A stretch of 52,392 nt of DNA, taken from contig CADCSY010000082.1 of the NCBI GenBank assembly GCA_902805555.1, positions 1 through 52,392 of the forward strand, given 5' to 3'. Positions 24,593 through 32,845 of the stretch are shown here, piece by piece (the first letter of the stretch is position 1; each line of letters starts with the position of its first letter). The position numbers and the translations under genes are program-made. Source of the stretch: an uncultured Acidimicrobiales bacterium (lineage in GTDB: Bacteria > Actinomycetota > Acidimicrobiia > Acidimicrobiales > CADCSY01). Under the pieces are notes generated by a model, which did no database searches, had not been told where the DNA came from, and saw only the letters and a program-made list of their open reading frames with translations.

Positions 24593-26107
24593 GTGGCCGG
24601 GGACGCCGACCTCACCGACCAGCGGCCGGTCCACACCACCGCCTCGACCCCACCCGGCAAGGCGGGCCCGGCGCCCCGGGGTCCGAGACGGTTGCACCCG
24701 CTGAGCCCCCTGCTCGACGTGTTCGATCGCAACCTGCTGGCGCCGGGTGTGCTCGCCCTCGGGAGTGGCGGCCTGCGGGTCCTGGTGGCCGCGCTCGTCG
24801 CCGTCGCGCTGTTCCGCATCCTCGCCTGGTCGCGTCGGACCTACGTGCTCCACGACGACGTCCTGCGGGTGACGAGCGGCGTCCTCTCCCGGAACGAGCA
24901 GCTGGTCCCGTGCGACCGGGTGCAGCAGGTGAACCTCGTGCAGAAGCTGCGCCACCGCCTCGTCGGCGTCGCCTCGCTGCGCATCGAGGTGGCGGGCGGT
25001 GGCAGGGGAAGCGGCGTCGAGCTCGAGGTCCTGGCCATGGCCGACGCGGTGGCACTGCGGGAGTCACTGCTGGCAGCGAAGGCGGAGGCCGTCTCCGGCC
25101 ACGTGGACGGCGCCTCGGGCGACCCCGCCCAGGTGGAGCAGGCACCGGAGCCGCAGTGGGTGCCGACGCCCTGGCCGGTGGCCCGCCTCTCCGCCCGCCA
25201 GCTCGTCGTCGCCGGTCTCACCGGCTCCGAGCTCCTCGTGCTCTTCGCCTTCGCTGCATCCGGGCTGCAGCTCCTCGGCGACGCGCCGCGCCTGATCCCC
25301 TCCGGCTCCGATCTCGAGGTCGAGCGGTTGCCGCCCCTCGCAGTCGGCCTGCTCGTCGTCGCCTTCGTCCTGGTGTGGCTCGGTTCCGCCGTCGCCACCT
25401 CGGTGTTCCGCGATGCCGGGTACGCGCTCGACCTCGTCGGCGACGAGCTCCACCTCGAGCGGGGGTTGCTGGACCGGAAGGAGGCGGTGCTCCCGCTGGC
25501 CCGGGTCCAGGCGGTCCAGCTCACCGCCAACCCGCTCCGCCGGGCCCTCGGCGTCGCCTCGGCCCGGGTCCAGAGCGCGGGGGCCGGCACCGACCAGGAG
25601 GACCGGCGCGTCTCGATCCCGCTCCTCTCGACGGTCGATGCCCCAGCCGCGCTCGAGCTGCTCCTGCCGGGCTCGACCGCCGTGCCGCCGCTCACCCGGG
25701 CTCCGGCCGTGGCCCGGCGTCGGGCGGTGGTGCGGGCCACCTGGCCGGTCCTGGTGGTGGCGGCGCCCGTCGCGGTGCTGGCGTTCCCGACCGGCCTCGC
25801 CGCACTCCTCGCCATCCCGTTGGCCGCCGGGTTCGGCGAGCTGTCCTACCGGGCCATGGGCTACGCCGTCGGGCCTGCGCACCTCATGGCCACCCGAGGC
25901 GCACTCGTCCGGCGCACGGTCGTCGTCCCGCTCGTGCGCGGGCAGAGCGCACGGGTCAGGTCGTCGCCGCTCCAGAGACGCCTCGGCCTGGCCACCTGCA
26001 TCGTGGACATCGCCGGACCCGGCCGCCGCCCGACCGTGCTCGACGTGCGCCACGCGACGGCCGCCGACATCCAGGCCCGGGTGATGGCCTCCGTCGGCGG
26101 CCGGTAG
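24593..26107 (+). CDS. bPH2 (YdbT-like) membrane protein, triple PH domain
   Basis: A 504-residue protein that repeats the bPH2 module three times, each after hydrophobic helices: DRVQQVNLVQKLRHRLVGVASL (about 105-125), ARVQAVQLTANPLRRALGVAS (about 300-320) and GQSARVRSSPLQRRLGLAT (about 440-460). This is the YdbT layout. The GTG start at 24593 comes one base after the stop of the preceding YdbS-like gene, so the two are translationally linked. The likely place is the cytoplasmic membrane. The function of the pair is not established. Confidence 0.85.
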   Translation: MAGDADLTDQRPVHTTASTPPGKAGPAPRGPRRLHPLSPLLDVFDRNLLAPGVLALGSGGLRVLVAALVAVALFRILAWSRRTYVLHDDVLRVTSGVLSRNEQLVPCDRVQQVNLVQKLRHRLVGVASLRIEVAGGGRGSGVELEVLAMADAVALRESLLAAKAEAVSGHVDGASGDPAQVEQAPEPQWVPTPWPVARLSARQLVVAGLTGSELLVLFAFAASGLQLLGDAPRLIPSGSDLEVERLPPLAVGLLVVAFVLVWLGSAVATSVFRDAGYALDLVGDELHLERGLLDRKEAVLPLARVQAVQLTANPLRRALGVASARVQSAGAGTDQEDRRVSIPLLSTVDAPAALELLLPGSTAVPPLTRAPAVARRRAVVRATWPVLVVAAPVAVLAFPTGLAALLAIPLAAGFGELSYRAMGYAVGPAHLMATRGALVRRTVVVPLVRGQSARVRSSPLQRRLGLATCIVDIAGPGRRPTVLDVRHATAADIQARVMASVGGR

Positions 26108-26110
26108 CGT
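26105..26110 (+). promoter_or_regulatory. -10-like TAGCGT before the small membrane gene
   Basis: TAGCGT, which includes the preceding stop codon, ends six bases before GTG 26117. It could give the small gene its own leaderless transcript inside the operon. Confidence 0.3.
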
Positions 26111-26116
26111 CCACCC

Positions 26117-26308
26117 GTGCCCGGTGTCCCGTTCGGCGTGGGGATGGTGGCCCAGGCGACCACGACCACGACCGAGGTCGTCGACCGCGTGGTGGGGGAG
26201 CCGCTCGACAGCTGGGTCGTGCTCGCTGCGTCGGCCGCCCTGCTCGCCGTCATCCTCCTGGCCGGCCTGCTCGTCAGCCGACGGATGAAGGCCGCCGATC
26301 GCGGCTGA
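26117..26308 (+). CDS. Small single-helix membrane protein, unknown function
   Basis: A 63-residue peptide with a Thr-rich segment (ATTTTTEVV), one transmembrane helix (about 34-54, VVLAASAALLAVILLAGLLV) and a short basic end SRRMKAADRG, so probably N-terminus outside. It follows the bPH2 pair by nine bases on the same strand and starts with GTG six bases after TAGCGT. I recognise no family; codon bias and the clean helix support a real gene. Confidence 0.55.
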   Translation: MPGVPFGVGMVAQATTTTTEVVDRVVGEPLDSWVVLAASAALLAVILLAGLLVSRRMKAADRG

Positions 26309-26332
26309 GCCGTGCCGGGCGGGAGGCTCGGC

Positions 26333-26701
26333 TCAGGAGCGCTGGTTCACCGTGACGGGCCCCTGACCGCCGCCGTCGCCCCGTTCGACCCGGAGCGCCA
26401 GCTGCCCGTTGGCGAAGGAGGCCTCGGCGCCTCCACCGAAGCCGTCCGGCAGGTCGACCTGTCGCTCGTAGGGCCCGTAGTGCCACTCGTGCACGAGGTA
26501 GTCCTTCTCCGCAGCGGTCCGCATGGCCGCCCCGATGGTGGCCTTGCCGTCCTCGATCGAGACGGTGACGTCGTCGGCCATCACCCCGGGGAGCGGTGCC
26601 ACGACGACGACGGCCTGGTCGGTCTCGTAGACGTTGACCGGGAAGGTCTGGGGCGTCCCGGCGGCGGCGGCTGCCCCCGTCTCCTCGCTGGCGTCGGTCA
26701 T
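26333..26701 (-). CDS. Hsp20/alpha-crystallin small heat-shock protein
   Basis: A 122-residue ATP-independent holdase chaperone. The alpha-crystallin domain begins FPVNVYETDQAVVVVAPLPG and ends with ANGQLALRVERG, the position of the conserved GxLxhxxP-like strand. The dimerising loop contains HEWHYGPYERQVDLP. The usual C-terminal I-x-I anchor is reduced to VTV. ATG 26701 has GGAG about six bases before it. No CIRCE or HAIR element is visible upstream, so the regulation is unknown. It is divergent from the HU gene. Confidence 0.9.
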   Translation of the reverse strand: MTDASEETGAAAAAGTPQTFPVNVYETDQAVVVVAPLPGVMADDVTVSIEDGKATIGAAMRTAAEKDYLVHEWHYGPYERQVDLPDGFGGGAEASFANGQLALRVERGDGGGQGPVTVNQRS

Positions 26702-26830
26702 GGGTGCTCCTCGTGTCGGCGGGAATGGGCGCAGGCCCTACCCGCGGCGGGGGGCGGCCATGCTGTCGGGCGACGTGCGAGTGGCGGGTGAGGGACTGCT
26801 CCCCATCGAGTGTGCGACGCGGAAAGCGTT

Positions 26831-26852
26831 GCGGCGCAACGGTTTGCGCCGC
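26831..26852. promoter_or_regulatory. Perfect 9-bp inverted repeat upstream of hup
   Basis: GCGGCGCAA (26831-26839) and TTGCGCCGC (26844-26852) flank the loop CGGT in the divergent hsp20-hup region. It may be an operator or an RNA hairpin; no T-run follows, and it lies about 40 bases before the hup -35. Confidence 0.4.
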
Positions 26853-26891
26853 CGTGCCGTCGTCAAACCCTTGCCCCGTAAGGCCGAATGC

Positions 26892-26920
26892 TTGCTTTCT
26901 CACCGCGCCTCCGGTTCGAT
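26892..26920 (+). promoter_or_regulatory. Candidate hup promoter, TTGCTT-N17-TTCGAT
   Basis: A -35-like TTGCTT (26892-26897) and -10-like TTCGAT (26915-26920) are spaced by exactly 17 bases, predicting a leader of about 40 bases that holds AGGAGG. Confidence 0.4.
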
Positions 26921-26965
26921 GAGGGGGCTCGTGACGTGCGGGCATCCCCTTGCAGGAGGTTCAGC

Positions 26966-27547
26966 ATGAACAAGTCCGAGCTCGTCGACACGGTTGCGAG
27001 CGGCGCCGGCGTCTCCCGCGGTGATGCCGAGGGGGTCCTCAACACCTTCTTCGACACGGTCCGGTCGTCGACCAAGGGCGGCGACACGGTCGGGTGGCCC
27101 GGCTTCGGCAAGTTCACCATGGCCTCCCGCGCCGCCCGGCCGGGGCGCAACCCCCAGACGGGTGACGCCGTCAAGATCAAGGCGTCGAAGGCGATGAGGT
27201 TCTCGTCGAGCTCGGTGCTCAAGGACTTCCTCAACGCGAAGGGCTCGCCCAAGAAGGCGCCGGCCAAGGCGACCGCGTCGTCGTCCCGTGGTGCCGCAGC
27301 CAAGAGCGGGTCGAACGGTCGGGGGGCTGCGAGCAAGTCGACGGCGACGAAGTCCACGGCCAGCAAGGCGTCGGCCACGAAGTCGAGCGCCACGAAGTCG
27401 AGCGCCACCAAGGCGAGCGCCACGAAGTCGAGCGCGGCGAAGTCGAGCGCCACCAAGGCGAGCGGGACGACGAAGAAGGCGGCCGGGCGCACGGCGGCCG
27501 CAGCGAAGGCGCCGGCCAAGAAGGCGAGCGCCGGGCGCGCTCGCTAG
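26966..27547 (+). CDS. hup: HU-family nucleoid protein with lysine-rich tail
   Basis: A 193-residue histone-like protein. Residues 1-92 are a normal HU domain (NKSELVDTVA start, GFGKFTMASRAARPGRNPQTG arm). Residues 95-193 are a Lys/Ala/Ser/Thr tail with KSSAT and KASAT pentads and PAKK motifs, the H1-like layout of mycobacterial HupB. The tail is expected to bind and bridge DNA and to be a target for lysine modification. AGGAGG at 26954-26959 is six bases before the ATG. Its neighbours, cofC and gpsA nearby, parallel the mycobacterial order around hupB. Confidence 0.93.
   Translation: MNKSELVDTVASGAGVSRGDAEGVLNTFFDTVRSSTKGGDTVGWPGFGKFTMASRAARPGRNPQTGDAVKIKASKAMRFSSSSVLKDFLNAKGSPKKAPAKATASSSRGAAAKSGSNGRGAASKSTATKSTASKASATKSSATKSSATKASATKSSAAKSSATKASGTTKKAAGRTAAAAKAPAKKASAGRAR
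27376..27465 (+). repeat. Six tandem 15-bp units in the HU tail
   Basis: Units of 15 bases (CACGAAGTCGAGCGC and close variants) at 27376, 27391, 27406, 27421, 27436 and 27451 encode the (K-S/A-S-A-T) pentads. Such perfect repeats can change in copy number. Confidence 0.8.
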
Positions 27548-27932
27548 CAGTCGACGAGCGCCGGCCCGGGCGCGGGCGTCGACGGAGGTGACCGTCCCGT
27601 CGCGCTGGTGAGCGGTCGCCCGCCGGCCGGCATGCACAGCGGCAGCGGCGGCGCCGACCATGGGCCCACCCCGCCTGCTCGGGCGGGCGCGCCGGCGCTC
27701 GATCTCGACGACGCTGCCCGGAGGACCGACGTCCGACGCTGGCTCCGGAGCAACCTGGTGCACGAGACCGGGTCGGGGTGGGACCCCCCCCGGCGGGGGC
27801 TGAGGCACGCCCCCCCGACGTGCCTCAGCCGACAGCCGCACGCTCGCCGAATCGGGCGGTGGCGTTGCCAGCATCTTGCTCACCGGCGGGGCCGGTGTCA
27901 ACGGACACATCGGACCGGCGACCGGGCTGGCG
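27548..27932. other. 385-bp convergent intergenic region
   Basis: No coding frame here looks real. The main feature is the perfect 12-bp inverted repeat at 27798-27830. A second short inverted repeat (ACCGGC/GCCGGT) lies near 27889. The region separates hup from the convergent PIG-L gene. Confidence 0.4.
27798..27830. terminator. 12-bp stem hairpin between hup and PIG-L genes
   Basis: GGCTGAGGCACG (27798-27809) and CGTGCCTCAGCC (27819-27830) are exact complements around a nine-base C-rich loop. It is placed to stop transcription from both convergent genes. Confidence 0.55.
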
Positions 27933-28655
27933 TCAGAGCCGCTTGAAGGCCTCGCCCAGGGGGACGCCGGCTCCCCCACCAGCCTCTGCGTGGACCCCGT
28001 CCAGCCACCGGCGGAAGCGGGCGACCTGCTCGGGGTCGTCAGGGTCGGTGATGTCGTGGGTGGTGACGAACTGGCTGCGGTGCTCGAGCAGCGCTGCCAC
28101 CTTGCGGTCGAAGGAGGACGAGATGTCCTCGACGTGGTCGACCTCGTCTGCCTCCCACAGCAGGATCGTCTCGGGACGGTGGGGGGCGAGCCCGTGCTCG
28201 CGGAAGAAGAAGGGGTCCCTGGCACCGACCACGCCCTCCACGGCGAGGAAGCCGGCGTGGCGGTGGTCCGGGTGGAGCCGGTACCGCTTCCAGGGGTCGT
28301 GGCCCAGCACCACCTGCGGTCGCAGCGAACGGATGGCCCTGGCCACCTCCCCCCGTTCGGGCAGGCCCGACTCGAGCTCGCCGTCGACCCATCCCATGAA
28401 CAGCTGCTCGCCGGTGGCGCCGAGCGCCGTCGCTGCTGCCCGCTGCTCCTCCTGACGGGTCCGGCGCAGGGCGTCGATGTCGGCGTCCGGGTCCCACGTC
28501 CCCTTGGAGCCGTCCGTGCAGATCAGGTGGTGCACGACGCACCCCTCCGCTGCCCACTTCGCCAGCGTGCCGCCGCAGCCGAACTCGACGTCGTCGGGGT
28601 GGGCGGCCACCGCCAGCGCCGACGAGGGGACGGGCAGGTCGACGCTCGTGGTCAT
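27933..28655 (-). CDS. PIG-L (LmbE-like) zinc deacetylase
   Basis: A 240-residue metal-dependent deacetylase of the PIG-L/MshB family. The zinc-site segment AHPDDVEFGCGG is near the N-terminus (about 17-28) and the second ligand motif HPDHR lies around residue 127. Family members remove acetyl groups from GlcNAc-like substrates (mycothiol and bacillithiol pathways, glycolipids); the substrate here is unknown. ATG 28655 overlaps the stop of cofC by four bases (ATGA), so the two are translationally coupled. This is a strong hint that the products work together or are needed together, although no such link is established. Confidence 0.88.
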   Translation of the reverse strand: MTTSVDLPVPSSALAVAAHPDDVEFGCGGTLAKWAAEGCVVHHLICTDGSKGTWDPDADIDALRRTRQEEQRAAATALGATGEQLFMGWVDGELESGLPERGEVARAIRSLRPQVVLGHDPWKRYRLHPDHRHAGFLAVEGVVGARDPFFFREHGLAPHRPETILLWEADEVDHVEDISSSFDRKVAALLEHRSQFVTTHDITDPDDPEQVARFRRWLDGVHAEAGGGAGVPLGEAFKRL

Positions 28656-29281
28656 GGCCGGCACCGGGTGGTGAGCGGCTCCGGGTCGTGCGGCGACGCG
28701 AGCAGTGCGGCGACGGCGGGGTGGTCGAGGTCGGCCGGCACGTCGACGTCCCACGAGAGGTCGTCGTCGCGGTGCACTGCGACGGCGAGGCCCAGGCGGC
28801 GCCCCTCGGCGAGGTGGCGGTCGCAGCTGCGGGGCCCGTAGGAGAACGAGAAGCCGGCAGCGGCGGGCACCACGGCGACGTTCGTGCCGTCCTGTCGACG
28901 GTCGGGCACGAGCACGACCTCGGCGGGGACTTCCAGCAGCGCGGGCAGGTCACGGGCGAGGGGGAGGTCTGCGTGGGCGACGATCACCCGGGCGGCGCCC
29001 CCGGCCGCCGCCTCGGCCACACCGTCGGCCACCGCCCCGTCGAGCCCGCGACCGGGTGACCACACCACGCCTGCGCCCGTGGCCGCCGCCCAGCCCGCGA
29101 CCTCGTCGTCCTCGCACACGACGAGCACCGGGAGCGGCCGGGCAGCGGCGACGACGACTGCGGCCAGCCGGCGGGCCAGGCCGGCCCGGGCGGCAGGGCC
29201 GAGGGCGGGGGCGAGCCGGCGCTTGGCCACCGAGAACGCCTTGACGGGGACGACGACCGCGGAGGGCCCGTCCACGGTCAC
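28652..29281 (-). CDS. cofC: 2-phospho-L-lactate guanylyltransferase
   Basis: A 209-residue nucleotidyltransferase (CofC/FbiD) that activates 2-phospholactate or phosphoenolpyruvate with GTP for coenzyme F420 synthesis. The start PVKAFSVAKRRLAPAL carries the conserved nucleotide-binding lysine/arginine loop, with AHADLPLA (acidic metal site) and PDRRQDGTNV later. It begins at GTG 29281, six bases after TACGCT, and runs into the PIG-L gene with an ATGA overlap. It is divergent from gpsA across only 65 bases, each with its own -10. The presence of cofC shows that the organism makes or uses F420. Confidence 0.9.
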   Translation of the reverse strand: MTVDGPSAVVVPVKAFSVAKRRLAPALGPAARAGLARRLAAVVVAAARPLPVLVVCEDDEVAGWAAATGAGVVWSPGRGLDGAVADGVAEAAAGGAARVIVAHADLPLARDLPALLEVPAEVVLVPDRRQDGTNVAVVPAAAGFSFSYGPRSCDRHLAEGRRLGLAVAVHRDDDLSWDVDVPADLDHPAVAALLASPHDPEPLTTRCRP

Positions 29282-29287
29282 GGGCGG

Positions 29288-29293
29288 AGCGTA
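29288..29293 (-). promoter_or_regulatory. -10 hexamer TACGCT, leaderless cofC
   Basis: On the minus strand TACGCT ends six bases before GTG 29281. Confidence 0.5.
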
Positions 29294-29333
29294 CCGGTGG
29301 GCGTGCGGTCGGGGTCCGGCAGGTCCGACGCCG

Positions 29334-29339
29334 TAGTGT
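29334..29339 (+). promoter_or_regulatory. -10 hexamer TAGTGT, leaderless gpsA
   Basis: TAGTGT ends seven bases before GTG 29347, only about 40 bases from the opposing cofC -10. Confidence 0.5.
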
Positions 29340-29346
29340 CTCGGCC

Positions 29347-30354
29347 GTGGCCATGCGGATCGCAGTGGTGGGTGCAGGTTCGTGGGGCACGACCGTCGCC
29401 TCCCTCACCGCCCGCAACGGCCCGACCATCCTCTGGGCCCGCCGGGCCGAGGTGGCCGAGGAGGTCGGCTCGGCCCACACCAACGCCACCTACCTCCCGG
29501 GCTACGAGCTGCCGCCCGAGCTCGAGGCGACGGCCTCGCTGGAGGAGGCCGTGCGCGACGCCGACGTGATCGTCATGGCCGTGCCCTCGCAGGGCTTCCG
29601 CGCCGTCCTCGAGGAGATGGCCGGCCACGTGCGCGCCTGGGTGCCGGTGGTGAGCCTCAGCAAGGGCCTCGAGCAGGGCACGAACAAGCGGATGACGGAG
29701 GTCGTCAACGACGTGCTCCCCGGACACCCGGCCGGCGTGCTCACGGGACCCAACCTGGCGAAGGAGGTGATGGCCGGCCACCCGGCCGCCGCGGTGGTGG
29801 CGATGGCCGACGAGCGGGTGGCGCTGTCCCTCCAGCCGGTGTTCGCCACCGACTCGTTCCGCATCTACACGAACCTCGACATCGTCGGCTGCGAGCTGGC
29901 GGGCGCCCTCAAGAACGTGATGGCGATCGCGGCGGGGATGGTCGACGGCATGGGCTTCGGGGACAACACGAAGGCGACGATGATGACCCGCGGCCTGGCG
30001 GAGCTGACCCGTCTCGGTGTGGCGCTCGGCGGCGACCCGTTCACGTTCTCCGGGCTGGCCGGCATGGGCGACCTCGTCGCCACGTGCAGCAGCAGCCAGA
30101 GCCGCAACCACCACGTGGGCACCGAGCTCGGGAAGGGCCGTCCGCTCGCCGAGATCATCGCCGAGATGAACATGGTGGCGGAGGGCGTGAAGAGCTCGAA
30201 GGTGGTGTGCGAGCTCGGCCGGAGCAACGGCGTGGAGATGCCGATCGCCGACGAGGTGCACGCCGTGTGCCACGAGGGCCGCTCTGCGGTCGAGGCGCTG
30301 TCGAACCTCATGCAGCGCCAGCAGCGGGCCGAGACCCACGGCCTGGCGACGTGA
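29347..30354 (+). CDS. gpsA: NAD(P)-dependent glycerol-3-phosphate dehydrogenase
   Basis: A 335-residue cytoplasmic enzyme that reduces dihydroxyacetone phosphate to sn-glycerol-3-phosphate for phospholipids. The N-terminal Rossmann fold has VVGAGSWGTTVA, the middle has GVLTGPNLAKEV and the catalytic-lysine region GALKNVMAIAAG; GLAGMGDLVATC and the NNGE-like R/N motif follow. It starts at GTG 29347 (or the ATG two codons on). The glycosidase-like gene begins 25 bases after its stop, probably in the same transcript. Placement beside cofC matches mycobacterial gpdA2-fbiD. Confidence 0.95.
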   Translation: MAMRIAVVGAGSWGTTVASLTARNGPTILWARRAEVAEEVGSAHTNATYLPGYELPPELEATASLEEAVRDADVIVMAVPSQGFRAVLEEMAGHVRAWVPVVSLSKGLEQGTNKRMTEVVNDVLPGHPAGVLTGPNLAKEVMAGHPAAAVVAMADERVALSLQPVFATDSFRIYTNLDIVGCELAGALKNVMAIAAGMVDGMGFGDNTKATMMTRGLAELTRLGVALGGDPFTFSGLAGMGDLVATCSSSQSRNHHVGTELGKGRPLAEIIAEMNMVAEGVKSSKVVCELGRSNGVEMPIADEVHAVCHEGRSAVEALSNLMQRQQRAETHGLAT

Positions 30355-30379
30355 CCTGGGTGGCAGCCGGCGGGGGTCG

Positions 30380-32845
30380 GTGAGCGCCAGGTCCTGGTTG
30401 CTGCGCCGGGCCATGGGCCGGATGCGCATCGACGACGACATCGTCCGCCACCTCACCACCTTCCAGCGCCTCGGGGAGCACCTCGAGGTCGGCTCCCCCG
30501 GCGAGCTGCTGCCGGTCGGGGCCCGGACCGTCTTCCGGGCGCTGCGCACGCGCTCGGCTGCGCAGATCGGGACGGATTGGGTGTGGCCGTACTGGCTCGA
30601 GCGCCAGCTGGACCCGACCTCGCCCGCCTTCGTGCCCCGAGGCCACCTGCCGTTCCTCACGAACGTCACGGCCCGCAACTGGACGATGGTGGGCAACGTC
30701 GGCTCCCCCCACGAGGCGATCGTCGACCCCCGTGGCCTCCTCACGCCCTGGTTCGACGGCTGGTCGCTCGACTGGTGGGTCGGCGCAGAGGACCGGTGGC
30801 ACCTCCCCTCGCGGGAGCCGGCCGTGCGCCAGCGCCTCGTCGAGGACGCGCCGGTGGTGGAGACCGCCATGCGGGTCCCCGGAGGCGACATCCTCCACCG
30901 GGCCTACGCCATCCGCACCGCGCCGGCCGACGGGGCCGAGGAGCTCGTGGTGGTGGAGATCGAGAACGCCACGCCCGTGCCCGTCGCCCTGGCCGTCGCC
31001 GTCCGCCCGTACAACCCCGAGGGGCTGGCTGTCATCGAGCACGTCGGCCTGCACGGACGCACCAGCGGCGCCAGGGACACGGTGACGGTGGACGGGCGGG
31101 TGGCGCTGCTGCTGCCCCGGGCGCCGAACCGGGTGGCGGCGTCGACCTTCCACGAGGGCGACGTCGCAGCCATCGTGCTCAGCGGTGAGGCAGGGTCGTC
31201 GTTCCCACCGGCGCTGCGCTGCGACGCAGGCCTCGCCTCCGCCGCCTTCGTCTACCCGCTCCCGCACCGGACGACGTTGACGTTCCTCGTCCCGTTGTCC
31301 CCGCCCGGTCGGACCCGCCGCCGGCGCCTCGCCGGCAAGCGGGTGGCCGAGGCGCCGTCGGTCCCGTCGTCGGTGCCGACTGCAGCGCAGGTGGCGAACG
31401 GCTGGAGGGCCCACGCCGGCCGGGGCATGCGCCTCGTGCTCCCCGACACCCGCCTTGCGGCCGCGGTGGAGGCGAACCGGCGGTTCCTCCTCCTGCTGCA
31501 CGACGGGGACGAGATCACGCCCGGCCCGGCCACGTACCACCGCTTCTGGTTCCGGGATGCGGCCTACCTGCTCGGCGCGCTCGACCGGTACGGCTACGCC
31601 GACGAGGTGGCGGAGGTCCTCGCCTCCTACCCGGCGCGCCAGCGGGGTGACGGCTTCTTCTTCAGCCAGTCGCGCGAGTGGGACGCCAACGGCGCCGCGC
31701 TGCACGCCATCGGGGAGCACTGGCGCCTCCACCGCGACGTGGCGGCCCTGGAGGGCCTCGCACCCGTCGTCGCAGCCGGCGCCGAGTGGATCGAGCGGAT
31801 GCGCCGGGGCGGGAGGACGGGCCGGCGCGGCACCGCCTCTGCCGGGTTGCTGCCGGCAGGCGTCTCGGCCGAGCACCTCGGCCCGTTCGACCTCTTCTAC
31901 TGGGACGACCTGTGGAGCCTGCGAGGGATGCTCGACGCCGCCGAGGTGCTCGACGCACTGGGGGAGGGCGACGCGGCGGTCGACGTGCGGGCGGGAGCGG
32001 GCCGGTTCCGAGCCGACATCGACGCCTCCATGGCTGCCGTCGCGTCCCGTCTCGGGACGCCGGCCATCCCGGCCGGACCGAACCGGCGGGTCGACCCGGG
32101 CGCGATCGGCTCGCTCGCCGCCTGCTGGCCGCTGCGGCTGATGGCCGCGGACGACCCGCGCATCACCGCCACCCTGGCCGCCATCAGCGAGCGGTTCTGC
32201 CTGGGGCCCGCCTTCTTCCAGGGGATCAGCCACACCGGCCTCGCCACCTACCTCACGTTGCAGCTCGCCTTCGTCGAGCTCGAGGTGGGTGACCGGCGGG
32301 CCCTCGACCGCCTCGACTGGCTCCTGTCGGTCGCCACGCCGACGTGGACGTGGCCCGAAGCCGTCCACCCCAGGCTCGACGGGGGCTGCATGGGCGACGG
32401 GCACCACGGCTGGGCGGCCGCCGACCTCCTCACGTTCGTGCGCAACCTCCTCGTGCGCGAGACCACGGACGGGGGGCTCGCCCTGTGCTCGCTCGTGCCC
32501 ACCCACTGGCTCGGGCAGCAGCTCGAGGTGCACGACGCCCCCACCCACCACGGCCTGCTGTCGTTCGCCCTCCGCTGGCACGGCGACCGGCCCGCCCTGC
32601 TGTGGGAGCTGCAGCCCCACGACGGCGCCACGGCGGTGCGCATCACCGCACCCGGCCTCGACCCGTCGTGGTCGACGACGGAGCTGCGGGGCGACGCGCT
32701 GCTGGCTCCGGTCCCCCCGCCAAGCGAGCCGCCGATGCCGTCATCCCCGGTGGCGGCGACGCCCGACGGGCCCCCGGGTGACGTGGCACCCGATGTGCAG
32801 GCCACCCCCGTCCGCCTCGAACCGCGCCGCCGCCGGCCCGACTGA
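30380..32845 (+). CDS. Six-hairpin glycosidase-like protein, unknown substrate
   Basis: An 821-residue protein with no signal peptide. Residues about 40-330 look like a beta-rich domain. Residues about 350-740 look like an (alpha/alpha)6 barrel of the GH15/GH63/GH37 kind: HRFWFRDAAYLLGALDRYGY is the usual acidic active-site helix pattern, and SREWDANGAALHAIGEHWR and PFDLFYWDDLWSLRGML add acidic residues at typical places; WPEAVHPRLDGGCMGDGHHGW is near the end of the barrel. The last 55 residues are Pro-rich. The cytoplasmic location and gpsA linkage suggest a role in storage or compatible-solute glycans, but that is speculation. GTG 30380 starts 25 bases after gpsA. Confidence 0.7.
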   Translation: MSARSWLLRRAMGRMRIDDDIVRHLTTFQRLGEHLEVGSPGELLPVGARTVFRALRTRSAAQIGTDWVWPYWLERQLDPTSPAFVPRGHLPFLTNVTARNWTMVGNVGSPHEAIVDPRGLLTPWFDGWSLDWWVGAEDRWHLPSREPAVRQRLVEDAPVVETAMRVPGGDILHRAYAIRTAPADGAEELVVVEIENATPVPVALAVAVRPYNPEGLAVIEHVGLHGRTSGARDTVTVDGRVALLLPRAPNRVAASTFHEGDVAAIVLSGEAGSSFPPALRCDAGLASAAFVYPLPHRTTLTFLVPLSPPGRTRRRRLAGKRVAEAPSVPSSVPTAAQVANGWRAHAGRGMRLVLPDTRLAAAVEANRRFLLLLHDGDEITPGPATYHRFWFRDAAYLLGALDRYGYADEVAEVLASYPARQRGDGFFFSQSREWDANGAALHAIGEHWRLHRDVAALEGLAPVVAAGAEWIERMRRGGRTGRRGTASAGLLPAGVSAEHLGPFDLFYWDDLWSLRGMLDAAEVLDALGEGDAAVDVRAGAGRFRADIDASMAAVASRLGTPAIPAGPNRRVDPGAIGSLAACWPLRLMAADDPRITATLAAISERFCLGPAFFQGISHTGLATYLTLQLAFVELEVGDRRALDRLDWLLSVATPTWTWPEAVHPRLDGGCMGDGHHGWAAADLLTFVRNLLVRETTDGGLALCSLVPTHWLGQQLEVHDAPTHHGLLSFALRWHGDRPALLWELQPHDGATAVRITAPGLDPSWSTTELRGDALLAPVPPPSEPPMPSSPVAATPDGPPGDVAPDVQATPVRLEPRRRRPD

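Noticed and set aside
27608-27946. A 112-codon frame between hup and the PIG-L gene
   Set aside because: It runs through the 12-bp hairpin, has Arg/His-rich composition and no ribosome binding site or -10 at the usual spacing.
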